From Sphingosinithalassobacter tenebrarum (lineage in GTDB: Bacteria > Pseudomonadota > Alphaproteobacteria > Sphingomonadales > Sphingomonadaceae), in NCBI RefSeq assembly GCF_011057975.1, contig NZ_CP049109.1, positions 3,441,001 to 3,505,000 on the forward strand: 64,000 nucleotides of DNA. The letters run 5' to 3'. Positions 37,205 through 46,149 of this stretch are shown here, piece after piece. The notes below the pieces were generated by a model. The model was not told where the DNA came from, ran no database searches, and saw only the letters and a list, made by a program, of their open reading frames with translations. Position 1 is the stretch's first letter. Each line of letters opens with the position of its first letter. The position numbers and the translations under genes are program-made.

Positions 37205-38410
37205 ATGGCGACGACTGCGACCGCAACCGAAGAAGACACGTTGAACCTCACCCCGCCCGATCCGGTGCCGGCGGTGACGCCGGAAAAGGCGGCCGGGCTG
37301 GTGCCGGTCGACGATGCCAAGAAGACCGAGCTGGACGGCCGCGTCGATGAGTTCATCGATCAGCTCGTCGCGCAGGACGTCAATTCGCCCGAGTTCGGCA
37401 AGCGCGTCGATGCGATCACGGCGATGGGGCAGAAGGAAATCCGCGCCGCCGCCGGGCAATCGAACCGCTTTCTCGATCGCCCCGTCCGCGCGATGGATCA
37501 AGATAACGGCGTCGGCGCCGACCTGCTCCAGCTGCGCAAGACGGTCGAGGATCTCGATCCGAGCAAGAACGGCAAGCTGATCGGCAAGAAGGGCGGGTTT
37601 CTCGACCGTCTGTTCGGATCGCCGATGAAACAATATTTCCGCAAATATCAAAGCTCGCAGAGCCATATCAACGGCATCCTCAAGAGCCTTTCCAACGGCA
37701 AGGACGAGCTGTTGCAGGACAATGCCGCGATCGGCACCGAGCGCGAGAATCTGTGGAACGCGATGGGGCGTCTGGAACAGATGATCTATCTGTCCAAGGC
37801 GATGGACGAGAAGCTGACGGCCAAGGCCGAGGAGCTGGACGCGACCGATCCCGCCAAGGCCAAGGCGATCCGCGAGACCGCACTGTTTTACGTGCGCCAG
37901 CGCAGCCAGGACCTGCTGACGCAGATGGCAGTGACGGTGCAGGGCTATCTCGCGCTCGATCTGGTCAAGAAGAACAATGTCGAGCTGATCAAGGGCGTCG
38001 ACCGCGCATCGACCACCACGGTGTCGGCGCTGCGCACGGCGGTGACGGTGGCGCAGGCGCTGACCAACCAACGCCTCGTGCTCGACCAGATCACGGCGCT
38101 CAACACGACGACGGCGGGGCTGATCGATTCGACCGGGCAATTGCTCAAGAGCCAGTCGGCGGCGATCCACGAACAGGCGGCGAGTTCGACGATTCCCGTC
38201 GAGACGCTGCAGCGCGCGTTCCAGAACATCTATGACACGATGGACGAGATCGACAGCTTCAAGCTCAAGGCGCTCGATTCGATGAAGACGACGGTGACTG
38301 TGCTGTCGGACGAAGTCGAGAAGTCGAAAGGCTATATCGCGCGCGCCGAAGGGGCGAACCAGAATGCGTCGGGCGGGGCGGACGAGACGTTCAAGCTGGA
38401 GGCGCTGTAA
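37205..38410 (+). CDS. TelA/KlaA toxic-anion resistance family protein
   Basis: 401 residues, largely alpha-helical and soluble. The start at 37205 has GGAGG at 37196-37200. The family pattern is visible in FLDRLFGSPMKQYFRKYQSSQSHINGILKSL, the GKDELLQDNAAI segment and QAVTVQGYLALDLVKKNNVELIKGVDRAST-like helices. Named for tellurite resistance, but the biochemical role is unclear and most members are thought to act in envelope or toxin stress. It is paired with the XpaC-like gene 6 bp downstream, a common arrangement. Confidence 0.88.
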   Translation: MATTATATEEDTLNLTPPDPVPAVTPEKAAGLVPVDDAKKTELDGRVDEFIDQLVAQDVNSPEFGKRVDAITAMGQKEIRAAAGQSNRFLDRPVRAMDQDNGVGADLLQLRKTVEDLDPSKNGKLIGKKGGFLDRLFGSPMKQYFRKYQSSQSHINGILKSLSNGKDELLQDNAAIGTERENLWNAMGRLEQMIYLSKAMDEKLTAKAEELDATDPAKAKAIRETALFYVRQRSQDLLTQMAVTVQGYLALDLVKKNNVELIKGVDRASTTTVSALRTAVTVAQALTNQRLVLDQITALNTTTAGLIDSTGQLLKSQSAAIHEQAASSTIPVETLQRAFQNIYDTMDEIDSFKLKALDSMKTTVTVLSDEVEKSKGYIARAEGANQNASGGADETFKLEAL

Positions 38411-38416
38411 GCCCCC

Positions 38417-39130
38417 ATGCCGCATGATTCCGATCGCCAGCTGGCGCGGGCCAGCGAATTTCTCGACCGCACGCGCGAGCGCTACGGGTCGATGAGCGCG
38501 CGCGCGCGCAAGCGGCGGCAGGGCGAAGTCCTCAAGCGCGTCGGGCGGATCGCCGCGGCGGACGTCACCATCGTGATCGGGGCGATGCTGATCGGCTGGT
38601 TCGTGCCGCTGGGCATGGGCGGCGCGCTGCTTGTCATGGCGCTGTTGATCGCGGCGACGCTGGCGCTGGCGATCTTTCCGATCGAAGCCGCGCCGAACGC
38701 CGAAACGCTGACCCAGGTGCCGCTCAAGGCATTGCCGCTGCGCACCGAACAATGGCTGGAAACGCAGCGCCCCGCCCTGCCCGCACCCGCGAAAACGCTG
38801 GCCGATTCGATCGGCGTAAAGCTGGAAACACTCGCGCCGCAGCTTGCCGCGCTGAGCGAGGAAAGCCCGGCGGCGCACGAAGTGCGCAAGCTGATCGGCG
38901 AGCAGCTTCCCGAACTGGTCAAGGGATATGAGCGCGTTCCCGAGCCGCTGCGCGGCGTGGAGCGCCACGGCCGCACCCCCAACCAGCAGCTCGAGGACGG
39001 GCTGAAGCTGATCGATCAGGAAATTGCGGAGATGTCAGCCCAGCTTGCGGAAGGCGATCTCGACCTGCTTGCGACCAAGGGCCGCTATCTGCAGATAAAA
39101 TATCAGGGCGACGAAGCCTTCGGCGATTGA
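38417..39130 (+). CDS. XpaC-like protein (5-bromo-4-chloroindolyl phosphate hydrolysis family)
   Basis: 237 residues with a basic N-terminal segment (RARKRRQGEVLKR), two membrane helices (DVTIVIGAMLIGWFVPLGMGGALLVMALLIAATLALAIF) and a helical C-terminus of ~150 residues (DGLKLIDQEIAEMSAQLAEGDLDLLATKGRYLQIKYQ). That C-terminus is the part shared with XpaC. It starts 6 bp after the telA-like stop, so the two are co-transcribed. XpaC and TelA usually co-occur; the molecular activity is unknown. Confidence 0.78.
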   Translation: MPHDSDRQLARASEFLDRTRERYGSMSARARKRRQGEVLKRVGRIAAADVTIVIGAMLIGWFVPLGMGGALLVMALLIAATLALAIFPIEAAPNAETLTQVPLKALPLRTEQWLETQRPALPAPAKTLADSIGVKLETLAPQLAALSEESPAAHEVRKLIGEQLPELVKGYERVPEPLRGVERHGRTPNQQLEDGLKLIDQEIAEMSAQLAEGDLDLLATKGRYLQIKYQGDEAFGD

Positions 39131-39140
39131 ACGCAGGGGT

Positions 39141-39917
39141 TCAGCGGGCGGAAACCGCCCGGATCGACTGAACCCGCTCCGGCCTGGCCCCTACGGCGGC
39201 AAGGCCGGCTTCGTCGTCGATCAGCGCCACTGCTTCGCCGGTTGCCGCGCGGGTCTGGGCGGCAAGCCGCTTCACTTCGCTGGCCACCACGGCAAAACCA
39301 CGACCCGATTCCCCGGCACGCGCCGCCTCGATCGTGGCATTCAACGCCAGCATGTTGGTCTGGTCGGCGATTTCCCCGATTGAATCGACGATCCGGCCGA
39401 GATTGCGGATCGCGCGCTCGAGCGCCTCGCCACGCTCGGTCAGGTCGTTCTGATACTGGCGGCTGTCGGTCAGGTGCTGCTGGACCTTGCGCTCGAGCAT
39501 CACCTTTTCGGTGACGTCGGTGGCGACCTTGATCACATGTTCGGCGCGGCCCTGATGGTCCAGCACGGGATTATAGGCGGCCTGAAGCCAGACTTCGCTG
39601 CCGTCCGACGCGAAGCGGCAGAAAACGCCCGAATGGACATGGCCCGCACCCAGCTTGCTCCAGAACTGGCGATATTCGGGGGAGCTTGCATATTCAGGCG
39701 CGCACAACATGCGGTGATGCCGCCCGACGATTTCATCCGAATGATAGCCCATCAGCGACAGGAACAGCGGATTGGCCCAGACGATCGTGCCGTCCAGATC
39801 GAATTCGATCACTGCCTGCGATCGGCAGACCGCTTCCCAAGCGGCACTTGTCCGCGCTTCGGCCCAGGCCGTATCATGGCTGTCAGCGATCCCCATAAAG
39901 TCTGCATAAGGCTGCAT
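39141..39917 (-). CDS. Soluble PAS-domain chemoreceptor-like protein
   Basis: 258 residues with no membrane segment. A PAS domain spans about 30-140 ([49 protein letters not shown]). A short coil leads to a chemoreceptor tip: [43 protein letters not shown]. Only ~80 residues of signalling domain are present against ~250 in full receptors, so the methylation helices are missing or reduced. It could signal through CheW or act as an isolated cytoplasmic sensor. It lies 35 bp downstream of the CysQ-like gene and may join that operon. Confidence 0.8.
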   Translation of the reverse strand: MQPYADFMGIADSHDTAWAEARTSAAWEAVCRSQAVIEFDLDGTIVWANPLFLSLMGYHSDEIVGRHHRMLCAPEYASSPEYRQFWSKLGAGHVHSGVFCRFASDGSEVWLQAAYNPVLDHQGRAEHVIKVATDVTEKVMLERKVQQHLTDSRQYQNDLTERGEALERAIRNLGRIVDSIGEIADQTNMLALNATIEAARAGESGRGFAVVASEVKRLAAQTRAATGEAVALIDDEAGLAAVGARPERVQSIRAVSAR

Positions 39918-39952
39918 TGGTTAACGAGGTGCTAACCGTTGCGTGCGCCGAT

Positions 39953-40732
39953 TTATCGCGCGATTGCGACTTTTGCACGCTCCGCCAGACGATCGACTGC
40001 CTCGGCATGAATGCCCGGAGTCGTGGCGAGGATGCCGAAGGCCTGACCTTCGGGCGTGTTGAAGGCGAGCGGCTGGCCCAGCGCGTCGCTCACCGCCGCG
40101 CCGGCCTCGTGCGCCAGCAGCACGGCGGCGGCGATGTCCCATTCATGGCCCCAGCGCAGCGTCGCGACCAGATCGGCCTCGCCCGCCGCCACCATCGCGA
40201 TGCGCAATGCGATCGAATTGGGTTTGGCGACCAGCGTCATGTCGCGGTCGGTCCTGGCCAGCGCGTCGGCGGGCACGCGCGCGCCCGCCAGCGTGTCGCG
40301 CGAAGCCACGCGGATGCGCTCGCCGCCGCGATAGGCGCCCTTGCCCGCCTCGGCGCGCCAATGCTCGCCGCGCGCGGGCGCATCGAGCACGCCGACCACC
40401 GGGCGTCCCTGGTCGATCAGCGCGACCGACACCGCCCATCCGGGGCGGTTGCGCAGATAATCGCGTGTACCGTCGATCGGATCGACCACCCAGAGCTTCG
40501 TCGCGGCCAGTCGCTGCGGATTGTCCAGCGTTTCCTCCGACAGCCAGCCCGCTTCCGGGATCAGCGCGCCCAGCCGCTCGCGCAGCAGCGCGTCGAGTTC
40601 GAGATCGACTTCGCACACCGGATGACCGGGAGTCTTTTCCCAGCGCCGGAAATCGGTGCCAAAACGCGCCATCGCGACACGTCCGGCATCGGCGGTGATT
40701 TCGGAAATGGCGTCGGCGAGCGTCTCAGTCAC
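39953..40732 (-). CDS. Inositol monophosphatase / CysQ-like phosphatase
   Basis: About 259 residues. Motifs of the Li+-sensitive, Mg2+-dependent phosphatase family are LSEET (Glu/Glu metal ligands), DPIDGTRDYL and WDIAAA. The spacing fits 3'(2'),5'-bisphosphate nucleotidase (CysQ) or inositol monophosphatase; the sequence does not decide. Start: GTG at 40732 or TTG at 40738, both overlapping the end of pmbA, so translation is coupled. Confidence 0.82.
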   Translation of the reverse strand: MTETLADAISEITADAGRVAMARFGTDFRRWEKTPGHPVCEVDLELDALLRERLGALIPEAGWLSEETLDNPQRLAATKLWVVDPIDGTRDYLRNRPGWAVSVALIDQGRPVVGVLDAPARGEHWRAEAGKGAYRGGERIRVASRDTLAGARVPADALARTDRDMTLVAKPNSIALRIAMVAAGEADLVATLRWGHEWDIAAAVLLAHEAGAAVSDALGQPLAFNTPEGQAFGILATTPGIHAEAVDRLAERAKVAIAR

Positions 40733-42071
40733 CGGCAACCGTCATTCCGTCGACGCGCAGGCTGGGCGCATTGAGGCCATAGCGGAAATCAAGGTCGCTG
40801 GCGGGAGTCATGTTGCGGAACATGTCGATCAGATTGCCGGCAATGGTGATTTCGGAAACGGGGCGCGTAATCTCGCCCTTTTCGATCAGGAACCCCGCCG
40901 CGCCGCGACTATAGTCGCCGGTGACGCCGTTGACGCCCTGCCCGATCAGTTCGGTGACGAGCACGCCCTCTTCGATTTCGCCGATCAGCGTCGCGCGCGG
41001 CGTGGCGCCCGCCGCCATGTAGAGATTGGCCGCGGAGGCGCCGATATTGCCGCCGATGCCGCGCGCGGCATGGCCAGTGGGCGACAGGCCGAGCTGGCGC
41101 GCCGCCGCGCTGTCGAGCAGCCAGGTTTCCAGCATGCCGTCCTCGATGATCGCCATCGGCTGGACGGGCAGGCCTTCGCCGTCGAAAGCGCGGCTGCGCA
41201 GGCCGCGCGGGCGGTGCGGATCGTCGCGGATCGTGATGCCCCGGGCGAAGACCTGCGTTCCGAGCGCATCCTGCAGAAAGCTGGTCTTGCGCGTGATCGC
41301 ACCGCCGGAAATCGCCGCCATCAGATGGCCGAGCATGCTGCCCGACACGCGCGGATCGAACACCACCGGCATCGCGCCGCTGGGCACGCGCGCGGGATTG
41401 AGGCGCGATACGGCGCGCTCGCCCGCGCGCGAGCCAATGGCTTCGGGCGTTTCGAGCATCGATTCATGCCGCGCGCTGTGATGCGCGTGATCGCGCTCCA
41501 TCCCGCCGCCCTCGCCGGCAAGCACGCTTGCCGACAGGCCGTGGCTGGTTACGGCATAGGCACCGGCGAAACCGTGGCTGGTCGCCAGCGCGATGATCGC
41601 GCGATTGGCGCCTGCGCCCGCGCCTTCGCTGTTGCTGACGCCGGGAACGGCGCGCGCGGCCTCCTCTGCGATCAGCGCGCGCGCTTTCAGCGTTTCGGGT
41701 TCGACTTCGGCACCGTCATCGAGATCGAGCAGCGGCGGTTCGCCGTGCATCAGTCGCTCGCGCGGGGCGAGGCCCGCCCAGCGATCCTCGGGCGCCTCGC
41801 GCGCCATCTTGAGCGCACGATCGACTGCCTCGTCGAGCGCGTCGGGCAACAGGTCGCTGGTGGAAATGCTCGCCGAACGATTGCCGACAAAGACGCGCAG
41901 GCCCAGTTCCTCGCTTTCGGAACGGCCGACATCCTCGAGCGCGCCCATCCGCACCGATACCGAGAGCGAGCGGTTACGCACCAGCATCGCATCGGCGGCA
42001 TCGGCTCCGGCGCGGGTCGCGCGCGCCACGGTGTCCTGTACGCGCTCGCGCGCCTTGTCGATCGTCAGCAT
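40725..42071 (-). CDS. pmbA: TldD/PmbA family metalloprotease, PmbA type
   Basis: 448 residues. PmbA (TldE) partners TldD in degrading leader peptides and maturing microcin-like peptides. The N-terminal part is LSVSVRMGALEDVGRSESEELGLRVFVG. The C-terminal region shows SRAFDGEGLPVQPMAIIEDG, GVLVTELIGQGVNGVTGDYSRGAAGFLIEKGEI and NMTPASDLDFRYGLNAPSLRV, all family signatures. It lacks the TldD HExxxH motif, as expected for PmbA; no tldD is in the window. The ATG at 42071 lies 45 bp after ubiA. Confidence 0.93.
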   Translation of the reverse strand: MLTIDKARERVQDTVARATRAGADAADAMLVRNRSLSVSVRMGALEDVGRSESEELGLRVFVGNRSASISTSDLLPDALDEAVDRALKMAREAPEDRWAGLAPRERLMHGEPPLLDLDDGAEVEPETLKARALIAEEAARAVPGVSNSEGAGAGANRAIIALATSHGFAGAYAVTSHGLSASVLAGEGGGMERDHAHHSARHESMLETPEAIGSRAGERAVSRLNPARVPSGAMPVVFDPRVSGSMLGHLMAAISGGAITRKTSFLQDALGTQVFARGITIRDDPHRPRGLRSRAFDGEGLPVQPMAIIEDGMLETWLLDSAAARQLGLSPTGHAARGIGGNIGASAANLYMAAGATPRATLIGEIEEGVLVTELIGQGVNGVTGDYSRGAAGFLIEKGEITRPVSEITIAGNLIDMFRNMTPASDLDFRYGLNAPSLRVDGMTVAGD

Positions 42072-42116
42072 CGACGCGATTTAGGGAGCCGCGTGGTCAA
42101 GGTCAAAGCGCCAACG

Positions 42117-43025
42117 TCAAAGCGACAGCCCGACCACCGCGCAGGCCGCGAACATCAGCAGGCCGGCATTGCGGTTCGATCGGAAGCGGGCGAGCGGGTT
42201 GGTGCCGTCCGCCGCGTTCAGCGTCGCCACCTGCCACAGGAGATGCCCAGCCATCGGCAGCAACGCGACGAGCGCGAGCATATCGGGGCGCATCGCCCAG
42301 ATCGCACCGCCCCACAGGCCGAGCGCCAGCAGATAGCACAGCGCGACGCCCGGCTTTACGTGCCGCCCCATCGCCCGCGCCGAAGAGCGTACGCCGACCA
42401 GCGCATCATCCTCGACATCCTGCAGCGCATAGATGGTGTCGTAGCCGATCACCCAGAAGATGCAGCCGCCATAGAGCAGGAACATCGGCGTCAGCGTGGC
42501 GACATCCATTTCCACCCAGCCGACCGGGGCGGCCCAGGAAAAGACGAGGCCGAGCCATGCCTGCGGCCACCAGGTGATCCGCTTCATGAAGGGATAGGCG
42601 GCGACCAGCGCGAGGCTGGCGAGCGCGACGATCACGGCCGCCGGGCGAAGCTGCACCAGCACGATCAGCCCGACCGCGCAGAGCGCGAGCAGCCACGCCC
42701 ATGCCGCTTTCAGCGACACCGCGCCGCTCGCCAGCGGGCGGCTGGCCGTGCGCGCGACTTTCCGGTCGAGATCGCGATCGACGATGTCGTTATAGACGCA
42801 CCCCGCCGCGCGCATCGCGACACTGCCGAGCAGGAACCACAGCAGCATGTCCCACCGCTCGCGCATCTGCCCGGAAAGCGCGATCGCCCAGGCACCCGGC
42901 CAGAAGAGCAGCCACCAGCCGATCGGCCGGTCGAATCGCCCGAGCAGCGCATAGGGACGCGCGGCGGCGGGCAGCAGGCCGACCAGCCCGCGATACTCGG
43001 TGTCGGGGACAGTGTCGGCCGTCAC
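42117..43025 (-). CDS. ubiA: 4-hydroxybenzoate polyprenyltransferase
   Basis: Attaches the isoprenoid tail to 4-hydroxybenzoate in ubiquinone synthesis. About 302 residues and eight or nine membrane helices. The first Asp-rich motif is NDIVDRDLD (about residue 78) and the second is DTIYALQDVEDD (about 195), both needed for Mg-prenyl diphosphate binding; YPFMKRITWWPQAWLGL is also characteristic. The start is GTG 43025, which overlaps the stop of the small upstream gene (GTGA). Confidence 0.95.
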   Translation of the reverse strand: MTADTVPDTEYRGLVGLLPAAARPYALLGRFDRPIGWWLLFWPGAWAIALSGQMRERWDMLLWFLLGSVAMRAAGCVYNDIVDRDLDRKVARTASRPLASGAVSLKAAWAWLLALCAVGLIVLVQLRPAAVIVALASLALVAAYPFMKRITWWPQAWLGLVFSWAAPVGWVEMDVATLTPMFLLYGGCIFWVIGYDTIYALQDVEDDALVGVRSSARAMGRHVKPGVALCYLLALGLWGGAIWAMRPDMLALVALLPMAGHLLWQVATLNAADGTNPLARFRSNRNAGLLMFAACAVVGLSL

Positions 43026-43288
43026 GGCTCGCGGCCCGCCGCCTTGTCGGCCGCCCAGGCGAAATCGCGCGCGGCCTCGCGCTCCTCGGGGTCTTCGAAC
43101 ACATCGTCGGGATCGGTCGCCGAGCCCAGCGCATGCAGTACCGCCCAGAGCGCAAAGCGTCGCCCGGAATCCCGCTCCACGCCCATATCGGTGCGCAGCC
43201 GCGAAATGCCGGTCTCGAATGCCTCGGCATCGTCGGGATCGGGTCCGGCGGGGCCGAAATAATGGTGGAGCAGCGCGTCGAGGTCCAT
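43022..43288 (-). CDS. Small conserved acidic protein upstream of ubiA
   Basis: 88 residues from the ATG at 43288 (MDLDALLHHYFG). Acidic and helical, with an Asp/Pro-rich first third (GPDPDDAEAFETG) and EDPEEREAARDFAWAADKAAG near the end. There is no signal or membrane segment. Translational overlap with ubiA suggests shared expression, but I do not recognise the family. It is divergent from rsmE, with 83 bp between. Confidence 0.66.
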   Translation of the reverse strand: MDLDALLHHYFGPAGPDPDDAEAFETGISRLRTDMGVERDSGRRFALWAVLHALGSATDPDDVFEDPEEREAARDFAWAADKAAGREP

Positions 43289-43371
43289 GCGCCACGCACT
43301 GGCCGCTGGCGCGGCGCGACGCAAGTCCCGCGGGGCTGGACAGCGGCGCGGCGGGCCGCCACATCGCAGTC

Positions 43372-44130
43372 ATGCCCGCAACACCCGCCTGGCCGCCCGA
43401 TTCCACGCCGCGCCTGTTCGTCGAAGAACCGCTGGCGCAGGGACAGATGCTGCGCATCGATGCCGCGCAGGCGCATTATCTGATTTCGGTGATGCGCGTG
43501 AAAGTCGATGGGCCGGTGCGGCTGTTCGACAACCGGACCGGCGAATGGATCGGCATCGCGCGCGAGGTACGCAAGCGCGATCTGACGCTGGAAGTGACCG
43601 AAAATCTTTCGCCGCGCGAGCCGGTGCCCGACCTGTGGCTGTGCGCCGCGCCGATCAAGAAGGGGCGGATCGACTGGCTGATCGAAAAGGCGTGCGAACT
43701 GGGCGTCGATCGCGTCGTGCCGGTGTTCACGCGCCGCGCGGTGGTCGACCGGCTCAATCTCGATCGCCTCAATGCGCATATGATCGAAGCCGCCGAGCAA
43801 TGCGGCCGTACCGCGCTGCCCGAGCTTGCCGAGCCGATGAAACTGCCCGCACTGCTGCGCGACTGGCCGGACAACCGCGCGCTGTTCTTCGCAGACGAGG
43901 CCGGCGGCGCGAACGCGCTCGAAGCGATGGCCGCGCATGCTGGACCGGCGGCGATCCTGATCGGCCCCGAAGGCGGGTTCGACGAGGAGGAACGCGCCGC
44001 GATCAAGGCGCTGCCGCAGGCCGTCGGCATCGCGCTCGGCCCGCGAATCCTGCGCGCCGATACGGCGGCCGCGGCGGCTGTTTCGTTGTGGATGGCGGCG
44101 GCGGGGGATTGGCGACATCCAATGGGTTGA
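43372..44130 (+). CDS. rsmE: 16S rRNA m3U1498 methyltransferase
   Basis: Methylates N3 of U1498 in the 30S subunit. 252 residues from the ATG at 43372. A PUA-like N-terminal domain (RLFVEEPLAQGQ; HYLISVMRVKVDG) precedes a SPOUT knotted methyltransferase domain. That domain has the deep-trefoil signatures AAILIGPEGGFDEEE (SAM loop) and IALGPRILRADTAAAAA at the C-terminus. It sits upstream of gshA, an order that occurs in sphingomonads. Confidence 0.95.
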   Translation: MPATPAWPPDSTPRLFVEEPLAQGQMLRIDAAQAHYLISVMRVKVDGPVRLFDNRTGEWIGIAREVRKRDLTLEVTENLSPREPVPDLWLCAAPIKKGRIDWLIEKACELGVDRVVPVFTRRAVVDRLNLDRLNAHMIEAAEQCGRTALPELAEPMKLPALLRDWPDNRALFFADEAGGANALEAMAAHAGPAAILIGPEGGFDEEERAAIKALPQAVGIALGPRILRADTAAAAAVSLWMAAAGDWRHPMG

Positions 44131-44200
44131 ACATGAAATCCCGCAGCCATAGGATATTTGAGTAAATCAACAGCCTGTGCTGTATTCCGGGGGGAATGAA

Positions 44201-44413
44201 ATGGACGGAACAGTGGCGCTGACCGCAGCAGGATTGATTTCGGGCGCCGCGATCCTGATCGCAGCGACGTTCATTTATGCCAAGTATAAGAGCAACGCGG
44301 CAATCGTCTTGTTTCTAGCGGGAGGCTTGGTCATCTCGGTCGCCCTGTCGTGGGGAGGTAACACCTTCGCGCTTGAGCGACAGCAAGCCAGCCGCACCGC
44401 TTCCGGCTATTAG
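44201..44413 (+). CDS. Two-helix small membrane protein
   Basis: 70 residues from the ATG at 44201, which has a strong GGGGGGAATGAA ribosome-binding site. Two hydrophobic helices (ALTAAGLISGAAILIAATFIYA and NAAIVLFLAGGLVISVAL) are separated by a short basic loop (KYKSN). No family recognised. It lies between rsmE and gshA on the same strand; no promoter could be assigned with confidence. Confidence 0.6.
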   Translation: MDGTVALTAAGLISGAAILIAATFIYAKYKSNAAIVLFLAGGLVISVALSWGGNTFALERQQASRTASGY

Positions 44414-44513
44414 TCCCGATACGGCCGCCAAGGGATTGGTAACGCGCCCATCGCTCCCCATTTGTGAGCCCAAGGGACTGGCGCACAGCGGCGCCTGGAC
44501 GTAAGGGGCGGCG

Positions 44514-45887
44514 ATGAGCACGAAGACGGTTTCGGAAAGCAACGCACCGGTCATCGAGGATCGCGCGCAGCTGATCGACTATTTCGCGAGCGGCGAAAAG
44601 CCCAAGGACCGCTGGCGGATCGGCACCGAGCACGAGAAATTCGTCTATTCGACCAGGGACCTGCACGCGCCAAGCTATGACGAGCCGGGCGGCATCCGCG
44701 ACCTGCTGACCGCGCTGACCGAGTTCGGCTGGAAGCCGGTCGAGGAAGGCGGCAAAGTGATCGCGCTTTCGGGACCGGACGGTACGGTCAGCCTCGAACC
44801 GGCCGGGCAGCTCGAACTTTCGGGCGCGCCGCTCGAAAACCTGCATCAGACCTGCGCCGAGACCGGGCGGCATCTGGAACAGGTGAAGGCGGCCGGGGAT
44901 CGACTGGGGCTCGGTTTCCTCGGCCTGGGCATGTGGCCGGACAAGGCCCGCGAAGACCTTCCCGTGATGCCCAAGGGGCGGTACGGCATCATGCTCAACC
45001 ATATGCCCCGCGTCGGATCGCTGGGGCTCGACATGATGCTGCGCACCTGCACGATCCAGGTGAATCTCGATTATTCCAGCGAAGCCGACATGGCGAAGAA
45101 GTTTCGCGTCGGGCTGGCGCTGCAGCCACTGGCGACGGCGCTGTTCGCCAATTCGCCCTTCACCGAAAAGCGGCCCAACGGCTATCTTTCCTATCGCAGC
45201 CATATCTGGTCGGACACCGATCCGGCACGCACGGGCATGCTGCCCTTCGTGTTCGAGGACGGGTTCGGCTATGATCGCTATGCCGACTATGCGCTCGATG
45301 TCCCGATGTACTTCGTTTATCGCGACGGCAAATATATCGATGCGGCAGGCCTCAGCTTCCGCGACTTCCTGAAGGGCGAGCTATCGGTCCTGCCCGGCGA
45401 ATTGCCGACCATCGACGATTGGGCCGATCACCTATCGACTGCGTTCCCCGAAGTGCGCTTGAAGACCTTTCTCGAAATGCGTGGCGCCGATGGCGGGCCG
45501 TGGGGCCGCATCTGTGCGCTGCCGGCTTTGTGGGTGGGACTGCTCTACGATCAGACGGCGCTCGATGCCGCGTGGGGTCTCGTCAAGGACTGGTCGATGG
45601 ACGCGCGCGAGGATCTGCGCAACGCCGTGCCGAAGCTGGCGCTCGATGCGCCGCTGCCGGGCGGCGGGAAACTGCGCGACATTGCCGGAGAAGTGCTCGA
45701 GATCGCCAATGCGGGACTGGCGGCGCGCGCGCGGTTCAATGCCTCGGGCGACAATGAGACCGGCTTCCTCGATCCGCTGCGCGAGATCGTGCGGACCGGC
45801 AAAGTGCCCGCGCAAATGCTGCTCGACAAGTTTGCGGGCGCGTGGGACGGCGACGTCTGCTCGATCTATCGCGAGACGAGGTTCTAG
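44514..45887 (+). CDS. gshA: Glutamate-cysteine ligase, plant/alphaproteobacterial type
   Basis: First enzyme of glutathione synthesis, ATP-dependent ligation of Glu and Cys. 457 residues. The plant-like (class 3) form is identified by IGTEHEKFVY near residue 38, SLEPAGQLELSGAPLENLH, LGLGMWPDKAREDLPVMPKGRYGIM and GGPWGRICALPALWVGLLYD. ATG at 44514 with GGGGCGGCG upstream. The 3' flank is repeat DNA rather than another gene. Confidence 0.95.
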   Translation: MSTKTVSESNAPVIEDRAQLIDYFASGEKPKDRWRIGTEHEKFVYSTRDLHAPSYDEPGGIRDLLTALTEFGWKPVEEGGKVIALSGPDGTVSLEPAGQLELSGAPLENLHQTCAETGRHLEQVKAAGDRLGLGFLGLGMWPDKAREDLPVMPKGRYGIMLNHMPRVGSLGLDMMLRTCTIQVNLDYSSEADMAKKFRVGLALQPLATALFANSPFTEKRPNGYLSYRSHIWSDTDPARTGMLPFVFEDGFGYDRYADYALDVPMYFVYRDGKYIDAAGLSFRDFLKGELSVLPGELPTIDDWADHLSTAFPEVRLKTFLEMRGADGGPWGRICALPALWVGLLYDQTALDAAWGLVKDWSMDAREDLRNAVPKLALDAPLPGGGKLRDIAGEVLEIANAGLAARARFNASGDNETGFLDPLREIVRTGKVPAQMLLDKFAGAWDGDVCSIYRETRF

Positions 45888-45894
45888 AGTCCCT

Positions 45895-46023
45895 CCGTTT
45901 GCCCTGAGCCTGTCGAAGCATGTCCTGAGCGCCTGCCTTGGCAGGCAGTCGAAGGGGGCCGTTCTTCTTTTCCTGCGTCAGCGAAGAAGAAGAACGATGC
46001 TTCAACAGGCTCAGCACCAACGG
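45895..46023. repeat. REP-like inverted repeat after gshA
   Basis: CCGTTTGCCCTGAGCCTGTC at the left end and GACAGGCTCAG-type sequence in reverse orientation (TTCAACAGGCTCAGCACCAACGG, one mismatch) at the right end enclose ~85 bp of partly palindromic DNA. The core CTGAGCCTGTCGAAG also occurs at 50783 and in part at 59284. Dispersed intergenic palindrome family. Confidence 0.7.
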
Positions 46024-46058
46024 GTTCTTATGTGGTTTCTGTCACCCCCACCATCATC

Positions 46059-46147
46059 GTCATGCTGAACTCGTTTCAGCATCCACCGAGCAACAAGCGA
46101 TGCCTTCGCAAGTGGAGGCGTGGACCCTGAAACGAGTCCAGAGTGAC
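46059..46147. repeat. Second REP-like inverted repeat, GAACTCGTTTCAG type
   Basis: The left arm at 46059-46085 contains CTGAACTCGTTTCAGCATCC. The right arm at 46121-46147 is its imperfect reverse complement (CCCTGAAACGAGTCCAGAGTG). The GAACTCGTTTCAG core is itself a dyad. It fills the space between the first repeat and the stop of the methyltransferase-like gene at 46150. Confidence 0.65.
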
Positions 46148-46149
46148 AG

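Noticed and set aside
44158..44186. TTGAGT-17-TGTATT promoter for the small membrane protein at 44201
   Set aside because: The predicted start point would fall inside the ribosome-binding site, leaving too short a leader; it was not listed as a feature.
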